Shown here: piece by piece, positions 9,646 to 18,063 of the stretch
How the letters are laid out: each line of letters starts with the position of its first letter
How positions within the stretch are numbered: position 1 is the first letter of the stretch
NCBI RefSeq assembly: GCF_030068615.1
Contig: NZ_JASJOC010000005.1
Span: 1 to 64,000, forward strand
DNA: 64,000 nt
Source of the DNA: Halostagnicola sp. A-GB9-2
Lineage (GTDB): Archaea > Halobacteriota > Halobacteria > Halobacteriales > Natrialbaceae
Direction of reading: 5' to 3'
Program-made: the position numbers and the translations under genes
Notes under the pieces: model-generated
What the model was told of the DNA's origin: nothing
Database searches by the model: none
Seen by the model: the letters and a program-made list of their open reading frames with translations, nothing else

Positions 9646-9759
9646 CTTCAGCGGCGAAGACCTCGATTTTTGTGGCGACGTTTTTTACCCGAAACAGGCC
9701 CGAAGAGCTTCAGCCAAACTACCCGTGGAGATCACGCTGAACGGGCCCGTATAACGTCT

Positions 9760-9810
9760 TTCTCTACGTGTTCAAATTCTCTACGCGCTCGAATTCTCTA
9801 TGCGTCCGAA
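9760..9810. repeat. Three tandem 17-bp repeats
   Basis: Three head-to-tail copies of a degenerate 17-base unit: TTCTCTACGTGTTCAAA, TTCTCTACGCGCTCGAA and TTCTCTATGCGTCCGAA. They lie between the FAH-family gene and the small zinc-binding protein gene, ending 57 bases before its ATG. They might be a binding site for a regulator of that gene or a replication-slippage remnant. Confidence 0.7.
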
Positions 9811-9866
9811 CGGCGATTCGGTGTGGAGGCAGTATTCTTATGACCGATCCGCTACAATAGCCGTCT

Positions 9867-10052
9867 ATGGCCGAATTCGAGAATCCGTACGCAAAGGAAG
9901 ATCCGTTCGTTCAGGCGCATTTCGACTGTCTCGAGTGTGGTGGAAAACTCTGGGAGTATGCGATCCAGCAACAGATGGTCTGTGAGGATTGTCGAGAAGT
10001 CTTTCGCTCGGATCGCGTCTTCGACGATCAGATCGACGACCAGGACCGCTGA
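9867..10052 (+). CDS. Small CxxC-CxxC zinc-ribbon-like protein
   Basis: A 61-aa protein with two Cys pairs, CLECGG near residue 21 and CEDC near residue 39, spaced like a rubredoxin-type zinc ribbon. The tail is acidic. No partner domain is present. Small zinc-ribbon proteins are common in haloarchaea, and their roles are mostly unknown. It stands between the FAH-family and gentisate dioxygenase genes but has its own upstream region with tandem repeats and is followed by a strong palindrome at 10111. Confidence 0.7.
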   Translation: MAEFENPYAKEDPFVQAHFDCLECGGKLWEYAIQQQMVCEDCREVFRSDRVFDDQIDDQDR

Positions 10053-10110
10053 TCCGATTCCCAGCGTTGATCGCCGAGTGAGTGTCGTCGGTCCAGTCGG
10101 TCCATTCATA

Positions 10111-10186
10111 GGGTCGGTTGTAACGATTTACCGGAGCAACCGCAGGACGACTCGCGGCTGCTCCGGAAATGACTGACAACCGACCC
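10111..10186. repeat. 76-bp palindromic element, copy 1
   Basis: Arms of 33 bases face each other around a 10-base centre. The outer 11 bases (GGGTCGGTTGT / ACAACCGACCC) pair perfectly and the inner part pairs with a few mismatches (CCGGAGCAACCGC against GCGGCTGCTCCGG). A related element with the same core lies at 44513-44572, so this is a dispersed repeat rather than a private terminator. It could be a MITE-like remnant, or act as a transcription terminator after the small zinc protein gene. Confidence 0.75.
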
Positions 10187-10314
10187 CATCACGGAATCTC
10201 TCTCGCCGCTTTACTCGTCCCGCAAGGCCGGTGGCGTGTGACAACTCATCCGCCCGTTGAACCGGTGTAGATGTGCTCCAAACACTTATGGTGATACTTG
10301 CGTAACCATACGAT

Positions 10315-11391
10315 ATGGCACAGCAAGAGTCAGAAGACCCGATAGAGTTGAGTTCCGAGACTCGGAGCATCTTAGAGGAGCAGAACCTCAGACCGCTCTG
10401 GGAGGTTGAAGAGACCTTCGGTGATGTCTATGACGACCTCCAGGCCGAAATCTGGAAGTGGGACGACATTAAAAATGCTATCGACCACGTCGAAGAGGAT
10501 ATGCCGATCGAGGAACTCCCACCGGGATTCCAGCGTCGAGTTGCAGTACCGATCAACGCTTCGCTCGGGAATTCAATCACGAATACGATCTACGTCGGCG
10601 TCCAGACCGTTTCGCCGGGTGAAACCGCGCCGTCGCACCGCCACGGTGCGAACGCGTTGCGGTTTACCATCGACGGCCACGAGGACATGAAGACCGTCGT
10701 TGCCGGCGAAGAGTTCCCGATGGAGAACAACGACCTCATCACGACGCCACAGTGGGAGTGGCACGACCACGTCAACGACTCCGACGAGACGGCCATGTGG
10801 CTGGACGTACTCGACCTGCCGCTCGTTCTGGATTCGCTGAACGCCACAAACGTCTTCGAAAATCACGAACTCGAGCGCCAACCCGTCACCAAAACGGAAG
10901 GGTACTGGGACTCGCAGTACGGTCGAGCGCGTTCGTACGACCAATCGAAAGACGGCTCCATCCCCGGACCGTTCGAAGGAATCCGGGATCCGACACCGCC
11001 GTATCGGTTCCGATGGGAGGATACGGTTCAGACGCTTCGACAGCGCGCGGATAACGATCAGCCGGACCCGTACGACGGCTACAGTATGTCCTACGTTAAT
11101 CCGACGTCGGGGGCACCGCCGTTGTTCCCGACGATGTCGTTTCGGGCGCAGTTACTCAACGAGCCGACGGACGCTCACTTCCACAACGCGACTGAGGTCT
11201 ACTTCGTCATCGAAGGCGAGGGCGTCACCCACGTCGAGGACGAAGCCCTCGAGTGGGGCAAGTGGGATATTTTCTGTGTCCCACCCGGCAAAGCCCACCA
11301 TCACGAGCCGGACGACGAAGCGATCCTCCTCGGGATGACGGACCGACCGGTGTTCGAGGCGTTTAATTTCTACACCGAAGCAGAGGCCTGA
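10315..11391 (+). CDS. Gentisate 1,2-dioxygenase
   Basis: A 358-aa bicupin of the gentisate dioxygenase family, close to the family's usual 340-380 aa. The N-terminal cupin has the iron-binding signature SHRHGANALRF near residues 103-113, with a third His in WEWHDH near residue 145. The C-terminal cupin has AHFHNATEVYFVIEGEG and a PGKAHHHEPDD stretch. The enzyme opens the gentisate ring with O2 and Fe(II) to give maleylpyruvate. Its context (FAH-family hydrolase, IclR regulator, aryl/acyl-CoA ligase) supports aromatic acid degradation. No maleylpyruvate isomerase is seen nearby, so direct hydrolysis of maleylpyruvate or an isomerase elsewhere is implied. Confidence 0.9.
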   Translation: MAQQESEDPIELSSETRSILEEQNLRPLWEVEETFGDVYDDLQAEIWKWDDIKNAIDHVEEDMPIEELPPGFQRRVAVPINASLGNSITNTIYVGVQTVSPGETAPSHRHGANALRFTIDGHEDMKTVVAGEEFPMENNDLITTPQWEWHDHVNDSDETAMWLDVLDLPLVLDSLNATNVFENHELERQPVTKTEGYWDSQYGRARSYDQSKDGSIPGPFEGIRDPTPPYRFRWEDTVQTLRQRADNDQPDPYDGYSMSYVNPTSGAPPLFPTMSFRAQLLNEPTDAHFHNATEVYFVIEGEGVTHVEDEALEWGKWDIFCVPPGKAHHHEPDDEAILLGMTDRPVFEAFNFYTEAEA

Positions 11392-11569
11392 GAATTCCCG
11401 GCGGCCGTTTCTCCGTCTCTTCGCTGTGCATCTACGCTGAGGCGCGCCCCCGCTGTTTTCGTGTTCTGTCGAGACCGACCGAAACTGATAGCGACGGTCA
11501 ACTTTCACCGGAACTGAACCGATACCGTCGTCCGAGCCGCGGCCGATTGGACGAGGCGCAACGGTTCGC

Positions 11570-12280
11570 TCAGTCGCTCTCGTCGTCGGGAGCTAACGCG
11601 ATCAGCGCATCGAGTGCAAGCACATCCTCGGACCGCGCCAAGAGCGGATTGATCTCGACCTCCGACACTTCGGACTCCTCGACCAGGAACTCACTGACCG
11701 TCTGTATCGCGGCGGCGATCGCTTCCCGGTCGACGGCCGGTTCGCCACGATATCCGTCGAGAAGTTCCGACGCCTCGAGTTCGTGGGTCATCTCGAGGGC
11801 TTGTTCTTCGGTTACCGGTGCGAGCCGGTGGCTCGTATCTTGGAGGACTTCGACTGCGACGCCGCCGAGACCGACAAGCACGGTCGGACCGAACGACGGA
11901 TCTCGCGTTCCGCCGACGATGACTTCGATGCCGGCGTCGACCTCGAGTGCGGATTCGACGCGTACCGCCGCGTCTATCCCCTGACGGTCGGCCGTTTCGA
12001 AGATTTCACGGGCGGCGTCGGCGACCGCATCGTCGTCCGCCACGCCGAGGACGACACCCGCGCCGTCGCCCCAGTCGCTTTTGTGCTGAACGCTTGGCGA
12101 TTCGATCTTTACGACGACCGGATAGCCCAATCGCCGCGCTGCGTCGGTCGCTGCTTCCGGCGAACGAACGGTTTCACCGTCGGGGACATCGATGCCGTGT
12201 GTCGCAAGTACTTCTTTGGCTTCGGATTCGGTTAGCGTGGTTCGTCCCGTTGACGTCGCCGTTTCGATGTGATCAGTCAT
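11570..12280 (-). CDS. ADP-forming acyl-CoA synthetase, beta subunit
   Basis: A 236-aa ATP-grasp protein typical of the beta subunit: LTESEAKEVLATHGI at the N-terminus, the nucleotide-binding strand YPVVVKIES near residue 53, HKSDWGDG near 68, GGTRDPSFGP near 128 and EINPLLA near the C-terminus. Its start overlaps the end of the upstream alpha gene by 8 bases, which means translational coupling and a shared transcript. With the alpha subunit it would make ATP and a free acid from an acyl-CoA. Some haloarchaeal enzymes have alpha and beta fused in one chain, so the split arrangement here is of note. Confidence 0.9.
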   Translation of the reverse strand: MTDHIETATSTGRTTLTESEAKEVLATHGIDVPDGETVRSPEAATDAARRLGYPVVVKIESPSVQHKSDWGDGAGVVLGVADDDAVADAAREIFETADRQGIDAAVRVESALEVDAGIEVIVGGTRDPSFGPTVLVGLGGVAVEVLQDTSHRLAPVTEEQALEMTHELEASELLDGYRGEPAVDREAIAAAIQTVSEFLVEESEVSEVEINPLLARSEDVLALDALIALAPDDESD

Positions 12281-13655
12281 CCGTGTTCACCTCGCTTTCG
12301 ACGGCGTCAGCAAGTGGATTCCGCTTCGCGTAGTTGACGAGCGCCCCGACAGCGTCGGCTCCTCGTTCGGGAGTCGTGTACGTCGGAATGTCACACTCGG
12401 TCATCTTCTCGAGTTCGGGCTCGAGCGCCGCTCGTGCACCGCCCGTTGCGAAGACAATCGGTTTTCCGGTTGCCTCCGGGAGGCCCTCGAGTGTCTCCGT
12501 CGGGAATCCGAGTCCCTCCTCGAACAGTTCGTAGACGAGGACGATATCGACGTTCTCGTCGCGAGCGACGGCTTCGACGACGTCCCCGAATTCGGGCATC
12601 GGACGACCCGTGTCGACGGGGTTGGCCGAGAAGGTGATTCCCGGCAGGATCTCCTCGACGACGGCCTGTGTCTCGTCGCTCAGCGAGGGGAGGGTCGCTC
12701 CGTCGGCTTTCAGCCGGTCCGTGATCGCGATCCCCGGACCGGCTTGTGCGGTCACGACGCCGACGTTCGGTCCCGACGGGCGCGGACAGTCCGCCAGCGC
12801 CGTTCCGGCGTCGTACAGTTCGGCGACCGAACGTACCGTCGGGACGCCGTACTGTGCGAAGCCCGCTTCGTACAACTCGTGGTCTCCGGTGAGCGATCCG
12901 GTGTGTGATTCGGCGAAGTCGCCGACGTCTTGTTCGCCGACGTTGTACGCGACGACGGGTGTCGATGCCGACTGACACGTTTCGAGGAGACCTCGAGCAT
13001 CGTTGGTCCCTTCGACGTGCAGGACGATGGAGTCGGTTTGATCATCGGTGTCGAAGAAGTCGATAGCTTCCTGAAAACCGACGTTTGCACTGTTGCCGAG
13101 TCCGACCATTGCGGACACACCACGCCCTTCGTTTTCCGCTCTGAACGCGGTCGCAAACGCAATTCCGCCGCTCTGGGCGATAATTGCGACGTTTCCGGAG
13201 CGGATATCTTCAGTCCCGGTTGCGAAGGTGGCGTGTAGATCCTCTGCAGGACGCAAGAACCCGCTCGTGTTCGGTCCAAGCAGATGGACATTTCCGTCGT
13301 CTGCGGCCTCGACGAGTCGTCGCTGTAACTGTTCGCCCTCTTCGCCAGCTTCGGCGAAGCCGCCCGAAAAAATAACGGCGGCTCCGATACCCGCCCGACC
13401 GCAGTCTTCGATTACGTCCGGAACGACCGGCCCGGGGACACAGGAAAGCGCGAGGTCGACGGGACCGTCTATCTCCGTTACCGAGGAGACGAACTCTCGA
13501 CCGAACACGGTTCCTGATCCGGATGGGTTGACCGGATAGATCGGCGCATCGTACGCAATCGCGTTTTGCATCGCTTCGTACCCGATCTTTCCTTCCGTTG
13601 CCGAGGCACCGACTACGGCAACGCCATCGGGGTCAAATAAGCTATCTAAGGCCAT
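12273..13655 (-). CDS. ADP-forming acyl-CoA synthetase, alpha subunit
   Basis: A 460-aa alpha subunit with the CoA-binding domain (VAVVGASATEGK near residue 13), LLGPNTSG near 124, AQSGG near 158, and the phospho-His motif ESHTGSLTGD near 250. It is first in a two-gene operon with the beta subunit. Overall it is clearly related to the orphan alpha subunit at 2111-3481, though that copy reads SHTAAPTQD at the His loop. The pair probably recovers ATP from CoA esters made by the catabolic genes around it; the acyl group cannot be read from sequence. Confidence 0.9.
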   Translation of the reverse strand: MALDSLFDPDGVAVVGASATEGKIGYEAMQNAIAYDAPIYPVNPSGSGTVFGREFVSSVTEIDGPVDLALSCVPGPVVPDVIEDCGRAGIGAAVIFSGGFAEAGEEGEQLQRRLVEAADDGNVHLLGPNTSGFLRPAEDLHATFATGTEDIRSGNVAIIAQSGGIAFATAFRAENEGRGVSAMVGLGNSANVGFQEAIDFFDTDDQTDSIVLHVEGTNDARGLLETCQSASTPVVAYNVGEQDVGDFAESHTGSLTGDHELYEAGFAQYGVPTVRSVAELYDAGTALADCPRPSGPNVGVVTAQAGPGIAITDRLKADGATLPSLSDETQAVVEEILPGITFSANPVDTGRPMPEFGDVVEAVARDENVDIVLVYELFEEGLGFPTETLEGLPEATGKPIVFATGGARAALEPELEKMTECDIPTYTTPERGADAVGALVNYAKRNPLADAVESEVNTDD

Positions 13656-13834
13656 AAGTGGATTTGTGTATTACGGAGCATAGTGTTTTCCCATCCGATT
13701 GTTTTCGTCGCAAGTCATGTCCGTCGGTGCAGATAAGCTATCCGCCGATCGACGGTCGAAGCGATGTGAATGCACCGCTCAGTGTACCGATAATCGGTTC
13801 GCTGTCGATAACCGCGATATCGTCTACGGATCCG

Positions 13835-14269
13835 TTAGGTCCAGTCGTCCGGATCCACTGCATCCATCGGTTCTGTTCGGTGTTCCTCGTGCAGGTCGAA
13901 GTCCCCGTCCGGGTAGTAATCCGGGGCCTCGAGTTCGAACCCGCTCCAGATGAGCGAGAACTGGTCGAGTTCGCCCCAGTCGGTGTACTGGATCGGTTCG
14001 GCGAAGATGGTATCGACCTCGATTTCTGCATCGGGGAAGGTATCTTGTATCGCGTCGTTCGAAGCGACACCCCACGCGTAGTCGGCGGTAATCGCACCGA
14101 GCGTGTCGAATCCGCGATCTTCGACGAGTCCTTCCTGGCCCCTGATGAACGCCGGTGACGGCGGCAGTCCCGTCCTGAAAGTGTAGTTCGAATCGTGACT
14201 GACAATCTTGATGTCTCCCGCCGCGTGTAGAAACAGCGGAATCTCGTGGTCCTCCCCACCGCTGGACAT
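13835..14269 (-). pseudogene. Fragment of a LivK-type ABC substrate-binding protein
   Basis: A 144-aa frame that resembles the middle and C-terminal part of a periplasmic-binding-fold type 1 protein (branched-chain amino acid, amide or aromatic acid receptors): GAITADYAWGVASNDAIQ and FPDAEIEVDTIFAEPIQYTD. Family members are about 400 aa and start with a signal and lipobox; neither is present. No matching upstream part was found in other frames. It is probably the remnant of a lost uptake system for the aromatic or carboxylic acid handled by the neighbouring genes. A short intact protein cannot be ruled out. Confidence 0.55.
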
Positions 14270-14546
14270 GACCGTTTTCCTTCTCGAGTGTGGTTGTGGT
14301 AGACAATCACGGGCCCTCGTCTCGTGTGTCCCCCGTTTTCATGTGAACTTCTAACCATGCTCTATCGTATAGCTTGCCAGCAGACTATTATAAATTCTGG
14401 TTGGTATTGTCAAGCGCATCGCTCTCAGACCTCGAACGGCTGCGAGTTCGCCGACGGATTCGTGTCTCATAGACGACTCTTACCGAACCGTCGGTTCCGA
14501 GAATACGTGAACAAGTTTCAATAGAACCGACGAGTAACGTCTCTCA

Positions 14547-15314
14547 ATGAGTGGTCCGGAATCGAAAAGCCAATCGGTCAAATCCGACGAAACCCTGTTC
14601 GCCATCGTCGAATGCGTTCAGGACTCAGAGCGCGCGGGCGTCACGGAGATTGCCCAGACGCTTGAGCTTGCGAAAAGTACCGTCCACAAACACCTCGCCA
14701 CCCTCGAACAACACGGGTATGTCGTCAACGAAGGGGGGACCTACCGGCCCGGATTGCAGTTTTTCGGCGATGGAATAGACGTTCGAAACCAGTACGATGT
14801 CTTCCACGCCGCCAAAGACAGGGTAGACATGCTCGCCGCCGAAACGGACGAAGCGGTGTGGTTGGTCGTCCACGAAAACGGTCGAGTCATGTTTCTGTAC
14901 GGCTCCGTGAAAAATAACACCTTTAACAGTCATTCCGTGGTGGGACAATGGAAACACTTACATTCGACTTCGGGCGGGAAAGCGATTCTCGCGCACTTAC
15001 CGGAGCAAACAGTGCACGAACTGACCGCTCGAGACGACCTCCCGAGCCATACCGAGAACACGATCACGGACCGAGCGGAACTTGAGGAGCAACTCGAGGA
15101 AGTTCGTGCCACCGGCGTCGCGTGGAACCGGAAAGAGGACTTCACGGGCGTGCACGCGATTGCGGCACCGATTATTCTCGATGGCGAACCGATCGCTGCG
15201 ATCACGATTGCGGGTGCCGCGAGTCGACTCACCGAGGAGTACTGTGAGACACAGCTCCGGGATCCACTGCTGGAAGCGGTCAACGACGTCGAACTCCGTC
15301 TGGCGTACGACTGA
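14547..15314 (+). CDS. IclR-family transcriptional regulator
   Basis: A 255-aa regulator of normal family length. Residues about 15-75 form the winged helix (TLFAIVECVQ, GVTEIAQTLELAKSTVHKHL), and the rest is the IclR effector domain (TSGGKAILAHLPE near 145, GVAWNRKEDFTGVHAIAAP near 188). Such proteins often control operons for aromatic or carboxylic acid use and bind a pathway intermediate. The divergent binding-protein remnant and the downstream CoA ligase are likely former or present targets. A run of three 28-bp repeats lies between this gene and the ligase. Confidence 0.9.
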   Translation: MSGPESKSQSVKSDETLFAIVECVQDSERAGVTEIAQTLELAKSTVHKHLATLEQHGYVVNEGGTYRPGLQFFGDGIDVRNQYDVFHAAKDRVDMLAAETDEAVWLVVHENGRVMFLYGSVKNNTFNSHSVVGQWKHLHSTSGGKAILAHLPEQTVHELTARDDLPSHTENTITDRAELEEQLEEVRATGVAWNRKEDFTGVHAIAAPIILDGEPIAAITIAGAASRLTEEYCETQLRDPLLEAVNDVELRLAYD

Positions 15315-15394
15315 TCGTCGAGCGTGATAGCCCCCGATCCGTTGCTAGCTGAGCACTTTTTGGAACCTCGCTTCGTCGAACATCGCTCGGCCTA

Positions 15395-15478
15395 TTCCTG
15401 CGCTCGAGTCTTTTCGAACCCGTTCCTGCGTTCGAGTTTCTTCGGACTCATTCTTGCATTCGAGTCTCTGACGAACCG
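15395..15478. repeat. Three tandem 28-bp repeats
   Basis: Three adjacent degenerate copies of 28 bases begin at 15395, 15423 and 15451; each starts TTCCTGCG or TTCTTGCA followed by an (C/T)TCGAGT core. They occupy the spacer between the IclR gene and the acyl-CoA ligase, ending about 140 bases before the ligase ATG. The location suits a multi-site operator, but tandem duplication by slippage would look the same. Confidence 0.7.
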
Positions 15479-15616
15479 ACCCACGCCGGTCAGCAGTCGT
15501 CGCCACCCGCGATCAAACGCCGCCAGCAGTCCCAATTCGGGTACTCTCGTATCCGTGGCGTCAGACGAAAATTATTAATGTAGATGGGAAGTGGTATGAC
15601 GTACCTTGGAGAAACG

Positions 15617-17167
15617 ATGAACTTTATTGAGTCTTTTAACAGGTCAGTACGGTGTAATTCGGAAGAAACAGCGATTATTACTGACGACGGATGGAGCGAA
15701 ACATACGGGGAACTCGATAACAGGTCGTCTCGGTTGGCGAACGCGTTGACGGAGCGATGCGGGGGGGACCGTATCGCGACGCTGGCGTGCAACGGCGTGT
15801 TAGCTATCGAATCGATAGTAGCGAGTCACAAGCGCGGTATCGGAAACGTCCAACTGCCGTTTCGGGAGAGCCCGGGGAGCATCGTCTCGATGCTGGAGCC
15901 GACTGAAGCGACGGCGTTGCTCTTCGACGACAACAACGTCGAGAAAGCACTGGAAGTTATCGACCGGTCGGCTATCCAGACGGGTATTCACCGCGGTGAC
16001 GCGTCCGTGGATCACGACGCCGTCGAATCGTACGACGCGATTCTCGAGGAGGCCTCGAGCCAAGCGCTCGAGACGGACTCTTCTTACGAGCACGGGATCT
16101 TCTACACCAGCGGAACGACGAGCACGCCGAAGGCCGTTTTACACGACCAGGAGTCGATGTGGCTCGGAAGCACCCAGGTAATCATGGAGATGGGTATCGA
16201 ACAGACCGATATCGCACTCGTCACGTCCCCGTGGTATCACATGGTGACGTGTGACGCGTGGATCCTTCCGCACATCCAGGTCGGTGCGACGATGGTAATC
16301 CAGACCCATTTCGATCCGCACGAAGCGCTCGAACTCATCGACGAGTACGATATTACTGGACTACTCGCGGTCCCGACGCAACTCCACGCGCTTCTCGACG
16401 CCCAGCGGGAGGAAAACTATGCGATCGCCGATCTTTCGTACATTCGAACCGGGGGATCGATCGTTACAGAGGCGCTCGTCAAGGACGTTTCCGATCACCT
16501 CACCGATAACCTCTACAATACGTACGGATTGACGGAGGGTGGTCCGAACCTCACATACGCGCATCCATCGCTCCAGTCAGAACATCCCGGGACGATCGGC
16601 AACGAATCGTTCATGTGGGAGATCCGAGTCGTGGAACCCGCGGGAGCATCCGATGCCGTCGACCCCGACGCGACGGTCGGTGCGGGCGAAACCGGAGAAG
16701 TGATCGCCCGCGGTGATGGAATGACGGACGGCTACCTCGACCGTCCGGAGGAAACCGAGCAACTTTTCGCCGGGGAGTGGCTTCGAACCGGCGACATCGC
16801 CGAGATCGATTCCGACGGGACCCTCCATATAATCGGTCGTGCGGACAACATGATCGTTAGCGGGGGCGAAAACATCTATCCCGAGGAAGTAGAGGAAATC
16901 CTCGAGGGGTACGATGCCATCGACGAGGCGGTCGTAATCGGGTTGGAGGACGATCACTGGGGAGAACGAGTCGTCTGTGTCGCCTGTCTCGAGGACGAGG
17001 CGAAGGCCGCTGAAACCGAACTCGACGAGTTCTGTCAGGATCACGATCGGCTGGCGAATTTCAAGCGACCGCGAGAGTACATCCTCACGGAGGAACAACT
17101 TCCCCGGACTGATACCGGAACGATCGAACGAGAGACGGTATCGCGCGAATTCTTCGATACCGAATAA
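15617..17167 (+). CDS. AMP-forming acyl/aryl-CoA ligase with altered catalytic Lys
   Basis: A 516-aa member of the class I adenylate-forming superfamily. The ATP-binding P-loop YTSGTTSTPKAV, the YGLTEGG motif, and the hinge RTGDIAEIDSDG followed by GRADNMIVSGGENIYPEE are all intact. The last conserved motif, normally PRTxTGK, reads PRTDTGT: the codon at 17120-17122 is ACG (Thr) where AAG (Lys) is expected. That lysine contacts the carboxylate in the adenylation step, so activity should be weak or absent. The start at 15617 was chosen for the GGAG sequence 8 bases upstream; ATGs at 15596 and 15584 are alternatives. Substrate is unknown; an aromatic acid is plausible from the neighbours. Confidence 0.85.
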   Translation: MNFIESFNRSVRCNSEETAIITDDGWSETYGELDNRSSRLANALTERCGGDRIATLACNGVLAIESIVASHKRGIGNVQLPFRESPGSIVSMLEPTEATALLFDDNNVEKALEVIDRSAIQTGIHRGDASVDHDAVESYDAILEEASSQALETDSSYEHGIFYTSGTTSTPKAVLHDQESMWLGSTQVIMEMGIEQTDIALVTSPWYHMVTCDAWILPHIQVGATMVIQTHFDPHEALELIDEYDITGLLAVPTQLHALLDAQREENYAIADLSYIRTGGSIVTEALVKDVSDHLTDNLYNTYGLTEGGPNLTYAHPSLQSEHPGTIGNESFMWEIRVVEPAGASDAVDPDATVGAGETGEVIARGDGMTDGYLDRPEETEQLFAGEWLRTGDIAEIDSDGTLHIIGRADNMIVSGGENIYPEEVEEILEGYDAIDEAVVIGLEDDHWGERVVCVACLEDEAKAAETELDEFCQDHDRLANFKRPREYILTEEQLPRTDTGTIERETVSREFFDTE

Positions 17168-17294
17168 TCGAGCCGATTGGCGTTTTTTGATGACACCGTT
17201 CCCTGTTCGTTCGAGACGAGTCACCGTAGTCGCATTCGGGCTCCTGACCTGTTTTAGACAGTAATTTTAATAAAAATGGGAGCGAAGCCGAGGT

Positions 17295-17921
17295 ATGGTC
17301 ACCGAGTTCGTTTCGGGAGTGTACGATATCACGGTACGGGACGATGGCAACGGACGCTACCGAGCACACTTCTTCGATTTGCCTGTGCCGACCCTCGTCG
17401 ACACGGGCCTTGAAAGCACTACTGACGCGCTCTTCGAAGGAATCGAGGAAATCGGTACCGAACCCGAACGCGTGATCATCACCCACGGAGATGGAGACCA
17501 TATCGGCGGTCTTGAGTCGGTAAACGAACGGTACGATGTCGAAACGTGGGTTCCAGCGCAGACGAACGTCGACGACTCGCTCGTCGACCGGCGTTTTTCA
17601 ACCGGCGATACCATCGGGCCGTTCGAGGCCGTACACGTTCCCGGTCACACTCCCGATCACCACGCACTGGTCGACGAAGCGAACGGTATCGCCGTTCTCG
17701 GTGATGCAGTGTTCGGCTCGGACGCTCGAGGCCTGCCGTCGGGATACTTCGTTTTGCCCACCGGATTTTACTCGGCAAACCTGCTCGAAGCCGACGAACA
17801 CCTCGAGCGACTCCTCGAGTTCGAGTTCGATGTCGGCCTCGTTTATCACGGTTCGTCTGTGAAAACCGATGCGGTGGCTACACTCGATGACTTCGTTAAT
17901 TTCGACGGCAAGCCCCAGTAA
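17295..17921 (+). CDS. MBL-fold metallo-hydrolase (small)
   Basis: A 208-aa single-domain metallo-beta-lactamase protein. The metal loop reads THGDGDHIGGL (residues about 58-68), so the second His of HxHxDH is Asp, a variant I know from other MBL families. Further motifs are PGHTPDHH near 119 and GDAVFG near 138, with a late His in YHGSSVK near 191. The start lies about 20-25 bases after an AT-rich run (TAATTTTAATAAAA), in line with a leaderless transcript. It might be a thioesterase or lactonase serving the nearby CoA pathway; that is inference. Confidence 0.85.
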   Translation: MVTEFVSGVYDITVRDDGNGRYRAHFFDLPVPTLVDTGLESTTDALFEGIEEIGTEPERVIITHGDGDHIGGLESVNERYDVETWVPAQTNVDDSLVDRRFSTGDTIGPFEAVHVPGHTPDHHALVDEANGIAVLGDAVFGSDARGLPSGYFVLPTGFYSANLLEADEHLERLLEFEFDVGLVYHGSSVKTDAVATLDDFVNFDGKPQ

Positions 17922-18063
17922 TCTGCTTTGGGGAGAAACGGCATTCACTACGGGATCGGATCGAAGTATTGAAGGACTGTTAGCAGAATTTCCGGGTAGC
18001 ATGCTTTCTCCGCCTATTCGCGGCCAATAGTTATATTATACTCGTCTGGTTATAACCTTGTAA

